DNA of 64,000 nt, taken from assembly GCA_963665935.1 (NCBI GenBank), contig OY762510.1:1984001-2048000 (forward strand), given 5' to 3'. Position 1 is the stretch's first letter. Each line of letters opens with the position of its first letter. This stretch comes from Syntrophus sp963665935. Its GTDB lineage: Bacteria > Desulfobacterota > Syntrophia > Syntrophales > Syntrophaceae. Below, in pieces: positions 53,433 to 62,980 of this stretch. The notes under the pieces were generated by a model. The model saw nothing but the letters and a program-made list of their open reading frames with translations. It did no database searches and was not told the DNA's origin. The translations under genes and the position numbers were made by a program.

Positions 53433-54920
53433 CTATTTCAACCCGGAAACGCAGGCAGAGGAACCTGCTGGCGAGAGGATGTGTAGCACTTCATTTCTCT
53501 CTCCCCAGGGTTCAAGCGTTCCCAGTTGGCAGAACTTCGAACCAATGATCTCGTTCATACGATTATTCGGAACCAGAAGCATGAACGGTTTTCCGTCCTC
53601 TAGCATTTTTCCCAATTCCGCCTTTTGCACAACAGGAATTGGCCGACCGAAATAGTAGACTTCCTGAATATTTCCCCTATGGAAATAGAAAAAATACACG
53701 GGTGCGACCCCTCTCATGCTGTTAAGTTTGGCTTTTGTAGAAAGAAAAGCATGGTAATATTTATGAGACATCACACGGGGCTGCACCACGGTATAATAGC
53801 CGACGAAACTGACGATCAACAATGCGCTAAAGGCGATCAAGACAATGGGTGCGAATCGCCAGCGACTTTTGGCCTTTTCAAGAGAATACGCGAGGGCCAT
53901 ACCAAGCCACACGGCTAAAGCCGGAAATATGGGCAGAATGTACTTGGCCTTCTTAAAAGTGAACAAGGAAAATATGATGAGGGGCACCAGTGCAGCCAAG
54001 CCGAAGAAACGTCCAGCATCGTTGGCGAATAACTTTCGGAATTGCATCCGCGGCTGCCAAAACAACAAAAGGATCCACGGTGCAAACCCACCTAAAGTTA
54101 CGCCCAGATAGTAGAAAACTGATTCATAGTCTTCGCCGGCGACCTTGGTTGTTGTTTCTCTCATGATGACTTCAAACAGCGGTGCACCCTGCAACTGGGC
54201 ATTGACATAGATGAACCATGGAAATGCAATAACTGAAAATAGCAACCAGCCACGCCAATCGATCAAACCTTTCAGGGCATATTTGCTGCGTGCCAGCAAA
54301 CCGTAACATAATATGGGAGGGAGGAAAAACAACAACGCTACGGGTCCTTTCGTCAGAAAGGCAAGTCCCATCAAGGCATACGCCCCATAAAGGCGATAAC
54401 GGTTGCCATGTTTAACGTATTCAAAATATAGCAGCAAGGAGGAAAATACACAGAAGGTCAACAGCATCTCCAGTTCTGCTAGCCTAGCGTGCATCGTGAA
54501 GAACGATGAGGTGGCCAGAATCAGAACGCCAAAGAGAGCAGCCCAACGTCCAATATGTTTCTTCAGGACGAAATAGAGCAACCAGACAAGACACATCGCA
54601 CATATTGCTGAGGGCAGGCGGAGTACCCATTCGGAGGTACTGTTGGCAAGAAGTCCGAATATTGCTCCGAACCAATAGAACAGGGGGGGTTTTTCCAGAT
54701 AAATCTCCCCGTTCATTGTTGGGATTAGCCAGGAGGAATTGGTGATCATTTCCCTCAGCACGACAAGCCGTCGGGCCTCGTTGCGGGTTAGCAAGGGCAT
54801 TGACCAGATGTCCCAGAAAAATACAAGGAGTGATCCTACAACAACGATCCAGAAGAAAATATGGAACAGCCGATCTTCGGAGTAAGTATCTGATAATTTT
54901 GGTTCTGTTGATTCTTTCAT
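53433..54920 (-). CDS. ArnT-like lipid A/glycan glycosyltransferase, copy 1
   Basis: The 495-residue membrane protein has about ten to twelve spans and the GT-C/PMT_2 pattern: MPLLTRNEARRLVVLREM near the N-terminus, EKPPLFYWFGAIFGLL, and the late FTFKKAKYILPIFPALAVWLG. ArnT-type enzymes transfer a sugar from undecaprenyl phosphate to lipid A or glycans on the periplasmic face. Where D-E is expected in the first loop this protein has N47-E48. It is highly similar to the next copy. GAGAGAAGG precedes the ATG. Confidence 0.85.
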   Translation of the reverse strand: MKESTEPKLSDTYSEDRLFHIFFWIVVVGSLLVFFWDIWSMPLLTRNEARRLVVLREMITNSSWLIPTMNGEIYLEKPPLFYWFGAIFGLLANSTSEWVLRLPSAICAMCLVWLLYFVLKKHIGRWAALFGVLILATSSFFTMHARLAELEMLLTFCVFSSLLLYFEYVKHGNRYRLYGAYALMGLAFLTKGPVALLFFLPPILCYGLLARSKYALKGLIDWRGWLLFSVIAFPWFIYVNAQLQGAPLFEVIMRETTTKVAGEDYESVFYYLGVTLGGFAPWILLLFWQPRMQFRKLFANDAGRFFGLAALVPLIIFSLFTFKKAKYILPIFPALAVWLGMALAYSLEKAKSRWRFAPIVLIAFSALLIVSFVGYYTVVQPRVMSHKYYHAFLSTKAKLNSMRGVAPVYFFYFHRGNIQEVYYFGRPIPVVQKAELGKMLEDGKPFMLLVPNNRMNEIIGSKFCQLGTLEPWGERNEVLHILSPAGSSACVSGLK

Positions 54921-55537
54921 GGTGCCTTCTCTCCTGGTCTATATTATTACCCTGAATCCAGAGTGAAAGTTCTTACCGTGAAGGATATATAGCAATTTTG
55001 CTGAAAATTGACAAAAAAGCATAGGTGCGATTGTTAAAATTCCGGGATCACCGCAATTATCTCATGTCACGACCTTCAAAACGGCAAATTTGGCGAAAAA
55101 AAACACACCTCGCCTTTAACTCTCGATCAAGTCGCACACGGCACTTTTTCCCCTGCAACGACCGACTCTATGCCGGTGCAGGATTCAACGCTCGATATAG
55201 CCATAGCTACTGCTCTTTGACAAACTACAAAACATTCGCAAATGGGAAGCCCGTCATCAGGCGCATGATCATCTTCCCAGACCTTCTTCGACATCATGTC
55301 CGGTTGATTGTGACAGATGATCTGATCCTCGACCAAAGTCTCTACACAATTTTACAGGCTCTGAGTGTAACCCTCTTCGAGAAAAAGTCTATTTTACAGG
55401 TACTTTAGAATTCAACCTACATAGATAAGCATGAGAATGTCAGCAAATAATTGAATTTATTTAACTAACATTGTGGTAGCAGTGATTGCAGGTATATTAA
55501 ATCCATGGATATATTAGAGTTGGCATACCTCTATGGG
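54921..55537. other. Spacer between the two ArnT-like genes
   Basis: No gene with a ribosome binding site or recognisable family was found in 617 bases. It contains the leader of copy 1 and the 3' flank of copy 2; a 127-codon open frame on + shows no similarity to anything recognised. Confidence 0.4.
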
Positions 55538-57025
55538 TTATCTTTCTGCCAATGCTGGCACTTTTGATACGGATGACCGGCAGAGGGACCCTCCGGCGAG
55601 GATATAGAGCTTCTTATTGGTGTCTCCGAAGTGTTCAATCCGCTCCAACTGGCAGAGCCCGGGAAACTTCGCATTCTTGATATATTTATCTCTGACCAGC
55701 AGCAGGAAAGGTCTGCCGTCAGCCAGCACTTTTCCCAAATCGTCCTTTTGCAGAACAGGAATTGGCCGGCCGTAATAGTAGACGAGCTGAATCGATTCCT
55801 CCGATAAAAAATATACCGGGGAGTTCTTTCGCAGGCTGTCGAGTCTGGCTGCGAGAGGAGGGAAAGCAGCGTATCGGTAATACATCACGTGGGCCTGCAT
55901 TGTGGTGTAATAGCCAACGAAGCCCGCGATAAGCAAAGAACTGCAGACGGTCAGTGCAACGGTAGCGGATGGCCAGCGCCGTTTAACCTGGTCGAGACCG
56001 CTTCCCAGGGCTATGCCAAGCCAGACGGCCAGTGCCGGATACATAGGGAGGATATACTTGTCTCTCTTAAAAATGAAAAAGGAAAATATGATCAGGGGAA
56101 CCAGTGCAGCCAAGCCGAAGAACCGTCCTGCCTCATTGGCAAGCAGCTTCTTGAATTGTCCCCGCGGTTGCCAGAGCAGCAAAAGAATCCATGGTAAAAA
56201 CGCGGTTGCAGCTGAGTGCAGATAGAAATAGAAAGGCTCCCTTTTTGTCTCCCAATAGCTTATCTCATTTGAAAGAACCCTGAACTGTGCCCCGTGGAAC
56301 TGCGTATTGATGTAGAGAAACCACGGAAAGGCGATTACGGAAAACAGCAACCAGCCACGCCAGTCGATCAAACCTTTCAGGGCGTGCTTACTATGTGCGA
56401 GCAGACCATAGCACATGATAGGAGGCAGGAAGAACAGGAAGGCTACAGGTCCCTTTGTAAGGAAGGCAAGGGCCATCAGGAGATATGCCCCGTAAAGGTG
56501 GTATCGGCTCCCATGTTGAATGTATTCGAAATAACACAGCAGGGAGGAAAAGACACAGAAGGTCAGCAGCATTTCCAACTCCGCTAAGCGGGCCTGCATG
56601 GTGAAGAACGATGAAGTGATCAGAATCAGGACGCCAAAGAGAGCAGCCCAGCGTCCGATATATTCCTTAAGACAGAAAAAGAGCATCCAGACCAGACACA
56701 TTGCGCTGAGCGCTGAGGGCAGACGGAGCACCCATTCGGAAGTGCTTTTGGCAAGAAGTCCGAATATTGCTCCAAACCAGTAGAAAAGGGGCGGTTTTTC
56801 CAGATAGACTTCACCGTTCATTGTCGGGATAATCCATGAGGAATTGGCTATCATTTCCCGAAGCACGACGAGCCGTCGCCCTTCATTGTGGGTCAGCAGG
56901 GGTATAGACCAGATATCCCAGAAAAAAACCAGCATCGATCCTGTTACGACGATCCAGAAGAAGATGCAGTACAGCCGATCTTCGGAACAAGCAGCTGAAA
57001 AGGTTGATACTGTTGATCCTTTCAT
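55538..57025 (-). CDS. ArnT-like lipid A/glycan glycosyltransferase, copy 2
   Basis: The 495-residue protein is collinear with copy 1 and shares long near-identical blocks such as EKPPLFYWFGAIFGLLA and STSEWVLRLPSA; the first loop reads IPLLTHNEGRRLVVLREM, again N47-E48. The central periplasmic loop (about 235-270, SNEISYWETKREPFYFYL) and the C-terminal tail differ most, as if the copies act on different acceptors. It appears to be a tandem duplicate with its own leader (57026-57308 shows no other gene). Confidence 0.85.
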   Translation of the reverse strand: MKGSTVSTFSAACSEDRLYCIFFWIVVTGSMLVFFWDIWSIPLLTHNEGRRLVVLREMIANSSWIIPTMNGEVYLEKPPLFYWFGAIFGLLAKSTSEWVLRLPSALSAMCLVWMLFFCLKEYIGRWAALFGVLILITSSFFTMQARLAELEMLLTFCVFSSLLCYFEYIQHGSRYHLYGAYLLMALAFLTKGPVAFLFFLPPIMCYGLLAHSKHALKGLIDWRGWLLFSVIAFPWFLYINTQFHGAQFRVLSNEISYWETKREPFYFYLHSAATAFLPWILLLLWQPRGQFKKLLANEAGRFFGLAALVPLIIFSFFIFKRDKYILPMYPALAVWLGIALGSGLDQVKRRWPSATVALTVCSSLLIAGFVGYYTTMQAHVMYYRYAAFPPLAARLDSLRKNSPVYFLSEESIQLVYYYGRPIPVLQKDDLGKVLADGRPFLLLVRDKYIKNAKFPGLCQLERIEHFGDTNKKLYILAGGSLCRSSVSKVPALAER

Positions 57026-57308
57026 GGTGAGCCTCTCTTATGCGTAACTGAAAATTAAGGGACTATTGAACCAAAGGGTATTGAAATCCTATTCGTGCTC
57101 GTTATTTCAGATTTTATTAAAATTTCATCTTTTAAGCATTGAAGCCGAAAAAATATTGTTGGAAAGATGAATCATTTTTTGAGGAAGTGCTGGTTTAGCA
57201 CCTTCATGTAGTGAATTCCAGAACAATAATCTATCTTCTGTTATACTTTTCTTTTACACTTAATTGGGCTTTTGTGCCCACTGGGATCTCTAACCTTCTG
57301 AATTCACT

Positions 57309-59097
57309 ATATCGCTCTTTGAAAAAATCGAGGTCATCTCAAAAATGTGGTGCCAAATGATAGGTGGATTATCCTTGACATAGCAGAGCATATTTCATAT
57401 TCATGGGGTGTCAAGAAAGGAGTTCCCCATGTTTGCCAGAGTCAAGAAAACCGGCCCATACGAATACCTCCAGATTGTCGAAAATCGGCGGGAGGGCAAA
57501 AAAACCATCCAACGGGTTATCGCTACAGTCGGCCGCATGGAACAACTACAGGCCAAGGGCGATATTGAGAACCTGGTGCGATCCCTTTCCCGTTTTTCCG
57601 AAAAGGTGTTGTTGGTCCTGTCCGGCAAGAGTGAAGGCATTCAGGCATCGGCGAAGAAAATCGGTCCTGCCATCATCTTCGAGAGACTCTGGAAGGAACT
57701 GAAAATTGACCGTATCCTTCGTGGCCTTCTTGCAGACCGCAAATTTTTCTTCGATGTGGAAAGGGCCATTTTCCTGACTGTTCTGCATCGACTCTTTACC
57801 TCCGGTTCTGATCGCTCTTGCGACAAGTGGCATCGTGACTATGTCATTTCCGGGGTGGATGGGTTGTCCCTTCACCACCTTTACCGGGCGATGGCCTTCC
57901 TGGGGGAAGAGACCAACGACCAGAAAGATCGAACCCCCTTCTCTCCCCGCTGCACCAAGGATGTCATTGAAGAGGAACTGTTCCAGATGCGACAGGACCT
58001 GTTCAGTGGCCTGGATATCGTTTTCTTCGATACCACCTCTCTCTACTTTGAGGGAGAAGGAGGCGAGACTCTTGGTCGACGTGGTCACAGCAAGGATCAT
58101 CGTCCCGATCTGAACCAGATGATCGTCGGCGTCATTCTCGACAACAATGGCAATCCCGTCTGTTGCGAGATGTGGCCGGGCAACACGGCGGATGTCAAGA
58201 GTCTGATCCCCGTTGTCGAAAGAATTCGGAGTCGCTTTCCTATCGGTAGATTCTGTGTCGTCTCCGACCGGGGCATGATCAGTGACGCAACGCTGGCCTG
58301 GCTGGACAAAGAACACATCCCTTACATTCTGGGAGCCCGGATGAGGAGGGTCAAGGAAATCAAAGAGAAAGTTCTCTCCGCCGATGGAAATTACCGGGAG
58401 GTCTTCCCGGAAGGTGCATCTTCCAAGGATCCTTCTCCGTTGAAGGTCAAGGAAGTCGTTCTTGAAAATCGCCGCTATATCGTCTGTTTGAATGACCGGC
58501 AGGCGAGCAGGGATGCCGCTGACCGCCAGGCCATTACCGAGGCCCTGCAAGAAAAGTTGCAGCATGATCCCAAATCGCTGGTAGGCAACAAGGGGTTCCG
58601 AAAATATTTGAGGCTGGATCAGGATGCCGTTTCCCTCAACGAGGAAAAGGTTCAAGAGGAGGAGCGCTTCGACGGGAAATGGGTCCTCCGGACCAATACC
58701 GATCTTACGGCGGAGCAGGTGGCCCTCAAATACAAGGAACTCTGGCAGGTGGAACATGTCTTCCGGGACATGAAATCCATCCTGGATACACGGCCGATCT
58801 TTCACCAGCGCGATGAGACCATCAAAGGCCATGTCTTCTGCAGTTTCCTTGCCCTGGTACTGCGGAAGGAATTGGACCGCAGATTGGGAAAAACCGGGCA
58901 TGATTTTGAGTGGGCTGACATTAAACAGGATCTGAAGGCCTTGCAGGAGGTCACTCTCGAAGACAACGGGAAGAGACTCGCAATCCGTAGCGAATGCCAA
59001 GGGGTTTGCGGCAAGGTTTTTCAGGCTGTCGGTGTTGCCCTTCCTCTCACCATTCGGGAGGTGTCATGATGATTATCCGATTTTCAAAGAGCAATAT
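57309..59097 (+). mobile_element. IS1634-family insertion sequence
   Basis: One transposase gene is flanked by inverted ends, ATATCGCTCTTTGAAAA (57309-57325) and the complement of ATATTGCTCTTTGAAAA (59081-59097). The outer ATAT is palindromic and may be a target duplication. A separate direct repeat ATGTGGTGCCAA occurs at 57345-57356 inside the left end and at 59096-59107 just outside the right end, so the exact boundaries are uncertain. TTGACA and TATTCA with a 17-base spacer (57375-57403) may drive the transposase. Confidence 0.75.
57429..59069 (+). CDS. IS1634-family (DDE) transposase
   Basis: The 546-residue protein has the DDE residues in FFDTTSLYFEG, VVSDRGMISDATL and WQVEHVFRDMKSILDTRP (the IS4-superfamily YREK-like region). 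It begins MFARVKKTGPYEYLQIVENR, typical of the family, with GGAG before the ATG at 57429; an upstream TTG would add seven residues. The gene appears intact. Confidence 0.9.
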   Translation: MFARVKKTGPYEYLQIVENRREGKKTIQRVIATVGRMEQLQAKGDIENLVRSLSRFSEKVLLVLSGKSEGIQASAKKIGPAIIFERLWKELKIDRILRGLLADRKFFFDVERAIFLTVLHRLFTSGSDRSCDKWHRDYVISGVDGLSLHHLYRAMAFLGEETNDQKDRTPFSPRCTKDVIEEELFQMRQDLFSGLDIVFFDTTSLYFEGEGGETLGRRGHSKDHRPDLNQMIVGVILDNNGNPVCCEMWPGNTADVKSLIPVVERIRSRFPIGRFCVVSDRGMISDATLAWLDKEHIPYILGARMRRVKEIKEKVLSADGNYREVFPEGASSKDPSPLKVKEVVLENRRYIVCLNDRQASRDAADRQAITEALQEKLQHDPKSLVGNKGFRKYLRLDQDAVSLNEEKVQEEERFDGKWVLRTNTDLTAEQVALKYKELWQVEHVFRDMKSILDTRPIFHQRDETIKGHVFCSFLALVLRKELDRRLGKTGHDFEWADIKQDLKALQEVTLEDNGKRLAIRSECQGVCGKVFQAVGVALPLTIREVS

Positions 59098-59192
59098 GTG
59101 GTGCCAAGAACTTTTTATGGATACCTATGTCACTGATATGACAAAACTATTTTTTAGCAACTGTAAAACTTCAGTTATAATGAATATTTCAA

Positions 59193-59312
59193 TCAGGGAA
59201 GGCCGACCTTCCGATGCGCGATGAGCCATTGTGTCGCCTGGACCATGGCATAGACATAATCCTTCATGGCTTTGACCTGAGCGGAATTCTTCTCCTGGTC
59301 TACCTTCTCCAT
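59193..59312 (-). CDS. Possible small protein, 39 residues
   Basis: An ATG frame reads MEKVDQEKNSAQVKAMKDY and ends QATQWLIAHRKVGLP. Codon use looks gene-like, but GGGAGG abuts the ATG and there is no recognised family. It may be a small gene or the leftover C-terminus of one cut by the neighbouring IS; the remaining sequence of the 59108-59467 gap shows nothing else. Confidence 0.3.
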   Translation of the reverse strand: MEKVDQEKNSAQVKAMKDYVYAMVQATQWLIAHRKVGLP

Positions 59313-59467
59313 CCTCCCGTCCCTTGAATGGAAATTAAGTGATTGGCTGTAACCCTACCAGCTTTGAGCCGAGAATTTCAGGGAGATGAAACAACCGAAA
59401 ATGCTGCAGGTAATTTTAAGAAATTGAACTATTGTCAACCCAGATCTTTTCCGTATATAGATGATTT

Positions 59468-60382
59468 ATGAAAACGAAACTCATCATCAATCCTGCTTCC
59501 GGTCGCGGGAATGTGGCAAGGCGCTACTCACAAATTGAAGCAATACTGTGCGAGGAAAATTTCCCCTTTGACGCGACTTTCACCACGCATCGCGGGAATG
59601 CGACTGAAGCGACCCGTGCCGCACTCAATGAGGGATACGATCTCATCGTTGCCGTAGGCGGCGATGGGACACTCAACGAAGTTGTCAATGGCATGGTTTC
59701 CCGGGATGGCAGAGCAATCAATCCGCATGCCGCACTCGGTTTAATTCCCAGCGGCACTGGTTCTGACTTTGCCCGCACTGCAAATATCCCCCGCGATACA
59801 GTGACAGCGACGCGACGTCTGGCGCGGGCAACCAAAGACATTATCCTCGACCTGGGTAAGATTACCTTCTATCGAAAGGGGAAACCGGAGGTACGCTTTT
59901 TTGCCAACGTTTCTGGTATGGGGTTCGATGCGGAGGTGATTGCCCGTCTTGAATGCAGCGGCAAGAGCAGTGGTGGCACGATTCCCTATTACAGGGCCCT
60001 CCTCGCATCGATTTCCCGATTCCACAATCTTGATCTCAGGATAACGATCGATGGCAAGACGATTCAGGGCAATATCAATCCCCTTGTCGTCTGTAATGGA
60101 AAATTTTTTGGCGGCGGGATGATGATCGGTCCGAATGCAACCCTGAATGATGGGAAATTTCACGTCATGCTTGGACATGATTTTACGGTCTCGGGATTAC
60201 TCCTGGCGACGCCGAAACTTTATTCCGGATCGATTCTTTCCCATCCAAAGGCAGCCGAGTATATCGCTGAGACAGTCACGGTTGAGTCGTCAGAAACAAT
60301 CCTCATCGAAGCGGATGGAGAATTGATTGGTGAAGGAGCGGCAACGTTCCAGATTGTGCCGGCCGCGTTAAAACTTCGGTGA
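59468..60382 (+). CDS. Diacylglycerol/lipid kinase, YegS/DgkB-like
   Basis: The 304-residue protein has the DAGK catalytic pattern: IINPASGRGN, the nucleotide loop VAVGGDGTLNEVVNGM and LGLIPSGTGSDFARTANIP. Members phosphorylate diacylglycerol or related lipids, which fits the surrounding envelope genes. The ribosome binding site is weak. It overlaps the next gene tail-to-tail by 15 bases. Confidence 0.9.
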   Translation: MKTKLIINPASGRGNVARRYSQIEAILCEENFPFDATFTTHRGNATEATRAALNEGYDLIVAVGGDGTLNEVVNGMVSRDGRAINPHAALGLIPSGTGSDFARTANIPRDTVTATRRLARATKDIILDLGKITFYRKGKPEVRFFANVSGMGFDAEVIARLECSGKSSGGTIPYYRALLASISRFHNLDLRITIDGKTIQGNINPLVVCNGKFFGGGMMIGPNATLNDGKFHVMLGHDFTVSGLLLATPKLYSGSILSHPKAAEYIAETVTVESSETILIEADGELIGEGAATFQIVPAALKLR

Positions 60383-62968
60383 TGCAATAATCATTTCCAG
60401 AACTTCCTTCCACATGTCGGCGGCCCGCTGCCGCTGCCGCTCCGACGCGGCTTGCAGTTTCTTCTGAGTGGTCTCCCTTTGTCCTTGTTCCAGGACCGCA
60501 TCGATGACCTCTCCAATTTTACGTCCACTTTCATCAATGGGGATGAGCAGTTCCGGACAGCCGTAGTCTGTGAAAAGGGTTTCGTATTTGTGGCTCCAGC
60601 CGGCGCCGATGCAGAGAACTCCCTGTGAGAGGGCGCTGACGAGGGCATGGAACCGGGAGGCGATGACGAGATCGCACTGGCCCAGGATCCCCTTGATCCG
60701 CAAAGGGTCCTGCTCGGCAAGGATTTCGATTTTTCGGGCCGCCGCTTCCTGCAGTTGTCGTGCGGCAGGGAGATCTTTTTTCCCCCCATGGATAAGAAGG
60801 AAGGGGGTGATCCCCTTTGCTGTCAGATGCTCCAGGCATTGCAGAAGAAAGGGAATATAGCGCGTTCCTTCGGTCTTGGACGTTTTGTCCGTCATCTGGT
60901 GGCTCGGAATGATGCAGACCCGGTGTCCCTCTGCGTTCCAATGCTCCGGAGCCGCGCCGGAGACGAGATTCGTAAAATCGGGTGCAATCTTTACATTTGC
61001 GGGCGCAGAGACCACATCGTTCACGTAAGCATAGGAAACGGGGTCGCGGGCGAAGATGAGATCGGCGTTGTCGACAAGCCTCTTCAAGGCGTCCCGAATC
61101 CGATGGCTGCTGAAGGGACCCATGGCCTGGGGAAGAAGGATGACCTTTTTCCCTTTCCGCTTCCATTCCGCGGTCTGCTTCGCCATCAGGATCGTCTTGT
61201 GTTCCCCGAAGGCATCTCCATAGGCATAGCCGGAAACATCGAGGATGACATCGATCTCGTCATCGAGAACGATGCCGTACATCTCCCGTATTTCGGGGGG
61301 AAACATCTTCCCGATAAAATCCCACGAAATGCCGTGTCTGCTCAGGGTGGCCTTCTGGAGGAGGCCGAGCCTCGCCCGGGTGCCGTAGGACGGCTGTCCA
61401 TATCGCGGCGCCATCGCAAAGGAAGCTTCCGGGATGGCGGGCCTCACCGCCTGCAGGACTGCGTGGAGCATCAACTCCGCCCCTTTGTTCGTGAAACCGG
61501 CCCCTTTGATCTCAATGAGCATGGGGAATTCCCCTTCCTGGACGATTTTGTCTTCCTTTTGCTCCCCTCCCCGGCGCACCGATTCCGGCCGAATAGTGGC
61601 AGCGGGAGCGGCCGGGATATTCCTGGAGACGTCAGGCTTTGAAGGGTGTTTCAAGGCCGCAAAAATGCTTCCCATGCTATGCCTTATCCGTTGCGAAAGC
61701 GTTCTGCGCCCCTTTTTACCGGGCTTTTCTTCCTTCAGCAGGGTCTCCACCGACGCTAGAAGCGCTTCCCGCGAGTCGTGGCGATCAAGGGCAAGGGCGG
61801 AGAGGAGATTCGCCTTATACATGTCGTCCGGAATGTGTTCGGTGACCCCTGCAAGATGAGGATAAAAGGCGGGAAGATCCATTCCGATGCTCTGCCATGC
61901 CTCTGCGTAGCCCCTCCAGTCGCGCCGCTTCCGCTCGATTTTTTGTCCTTTGGTTATTTCGCCATAATCAACTTTCCTGAGGTTAAGACGCTTTTCCAAG
62001 AGAGCTTCCTGAATCAATTTTCGACCCTGCTCCGTCCGCACGACGACTTCCGATTCGCCGTGATGCCGGTCGATACCCTTGAGACCATGCGGATCACCTA
62101 CAGTAATATCGGCCAGGACATTCATCTTGTCGAAACACACCCTGCACCGTGCCGGCGTAAAGGCCTTCTTGATGCGATCCCTGGAACCGTCAGGCAACAC
62201 AATAGACTCCGTACCGGGAGAATCGATCACGACATTTCCTGGATATCTCGGGTATGCTTTGTTCTTGAATTCAAAATTCAGCACCTCTTTTTCTGCAAGT
62301 CCTGCCTGCCTGATCAAGAAATCCATGGCACAGTATGTCAGAGCATGTTGGCAGACCAAACCGATTTTATACTTTACCTGTTCAACGAGAACCGCATCGA
62401 TATCCGTCAGGGAACTCAGGCCGTGGAAATGACAGGGAAGCCCAACCAAGGCAATCGGGATGTTTTTCTTTCTGACATCGCCGAGGATATTGAGAACCGG
62501 GATGGGGCAATATTTGGATTTTTGAGCGGAAAGAATCTGTTCCCGAGACTCCGCGCAAAGAACGACCGGTCGCGGCGGATTTCCGGAAACCATGGTGCTC
62601 ACCACAGCAGCGCCGATTTGGCGCGTCTCCAAAAGATGCAGCAGCAAGGCGGACACAACGCCTCCACTCTGGCTGTTGGCATAAATTTCACTATCGGTAG
62701 CTTTTCCAACGTAGCATTCAAGAGCAGTCCCTTCAAAGGGTGAGGATTGCAAAGTGACCAACATTTCTTTGGCGACAGAAACGCTGGGACAGACTTTGTA
62801 GCAGAGTCCGCAAGCCGTGCAGCGTTCTCTGTCAATGATGGGAAAAAGATGCCCGCCTAGGGTTTCCCGATAGGAGATGGCTCCCCGTCGGCATACGGCG
62901 GCACAGGCGCCACAACTGCAGCAGAGCATTCTCTCGACAACTCGTGAAATATCGTCAGTAACGTTCAT
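60368..62968 (-). CDS. Fusion: FrhB-like Fe-S oxidoreductase plus polysaccharide pyruvyl transferase
   Basis: The 866-residue product joins two normally separate proteins. Residues 1-390 form a coenzyme F420 hydrogenase beta-subunit-like domain with two [4Fe-4S] sets (C16-C19-C22-C26 and C50-C53-C56-C60) and the core NSQSGGVVSALLLHLLE. After a disordered basic linker (about 430-480), residues 483-866 form a WcaK/CsaB-like pyruvyl transferase (GAGFTNKGAELMLHAVLQAV, LPQAMGPFSSHR, ASRFHALVSALSQG). An internal ATG at codon 483 has AGGAAGG eight bases upstream. In polysaccharide loci these functions are usually adjacent genes. Confidence 0.85.
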   Translation of the reverse strand: MNVTDDISRVVERMLCCSCGACAAVCRRGAISYRETLGGHLFPIIDRERCTACGLCYKVCPSVSVAKEMLVTLQSSPFEGTALECYVGKATDSEIYANSQSGGVVSALLLHLLETRQIGAAVVSTMVSGNPPRPVVLCAESREQILSAQKSKYCPIPVLNILGDVRKKNIPIALVGLPCHFHGLSSLTDIDAVLVEQVKYKIGLVCQHALTYCAMDFLIRQAGLAEKEVLNFEFKNKAYPRYPGNVVIDSPGTESIVLPDGSRDRIKKAFTPARCRVCFDKMNVLADITVGDPHGLKGIDRHHGESEVVVRTEQGRKLIQEALLEKRLNLRKVDYGEITKGQKIERKRRDWRGYAEAWQSIGMDLPAFYPHLAGVTEHIPDDMYKANLLSALALDRHDSREALLASVETLLKEEKPGKKGRRTLSQRIRHSMGSIFAALKHPSKPDVSRNIPAAPAATIRPESVRRGGEQKEDKIVQEGEFPMLIEIKGAGFTNKGAELMLHAVLQAVRPAIPEASFAMAPRYGQPSYGTRARLGLLQKATLSRHGISWDFIGKMFPPEIREMYGIVLDDEIDVILDVSGYAYGDAFGEHKTILMAKQTAEWKRKGKKVILLPQAMGPFSSHRIRDALKRLVDNADLIFARDPVSYAYVNDVVSAPANVKIAPDFTNLVSGAAPEHWNAEGHRVCIIPSHQMTDKTSKTEGTRYIPFLLQCLEHLTAKGITPFLLIHGGKKDLPAARQLQEAAARKIEILAEQDPLRIKGILGQCDLVIASRFHALVSALSQGVLCIGAGWSHKYETLFTDYGCPELLIPIDESGRKIGEVIDAVLEQGQRETTQKKLQAASERQRQRAADMWKEVLEMIIASPKF

Positions 62969-62980
62969 AAAAGTCTTCCG

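Noticed and set aside
55025..55408. 127-codon frame on + between the ArnT-like genes
   Set aside because: No ribosome binding site, no known family and unlike neighbouring coding sequence.
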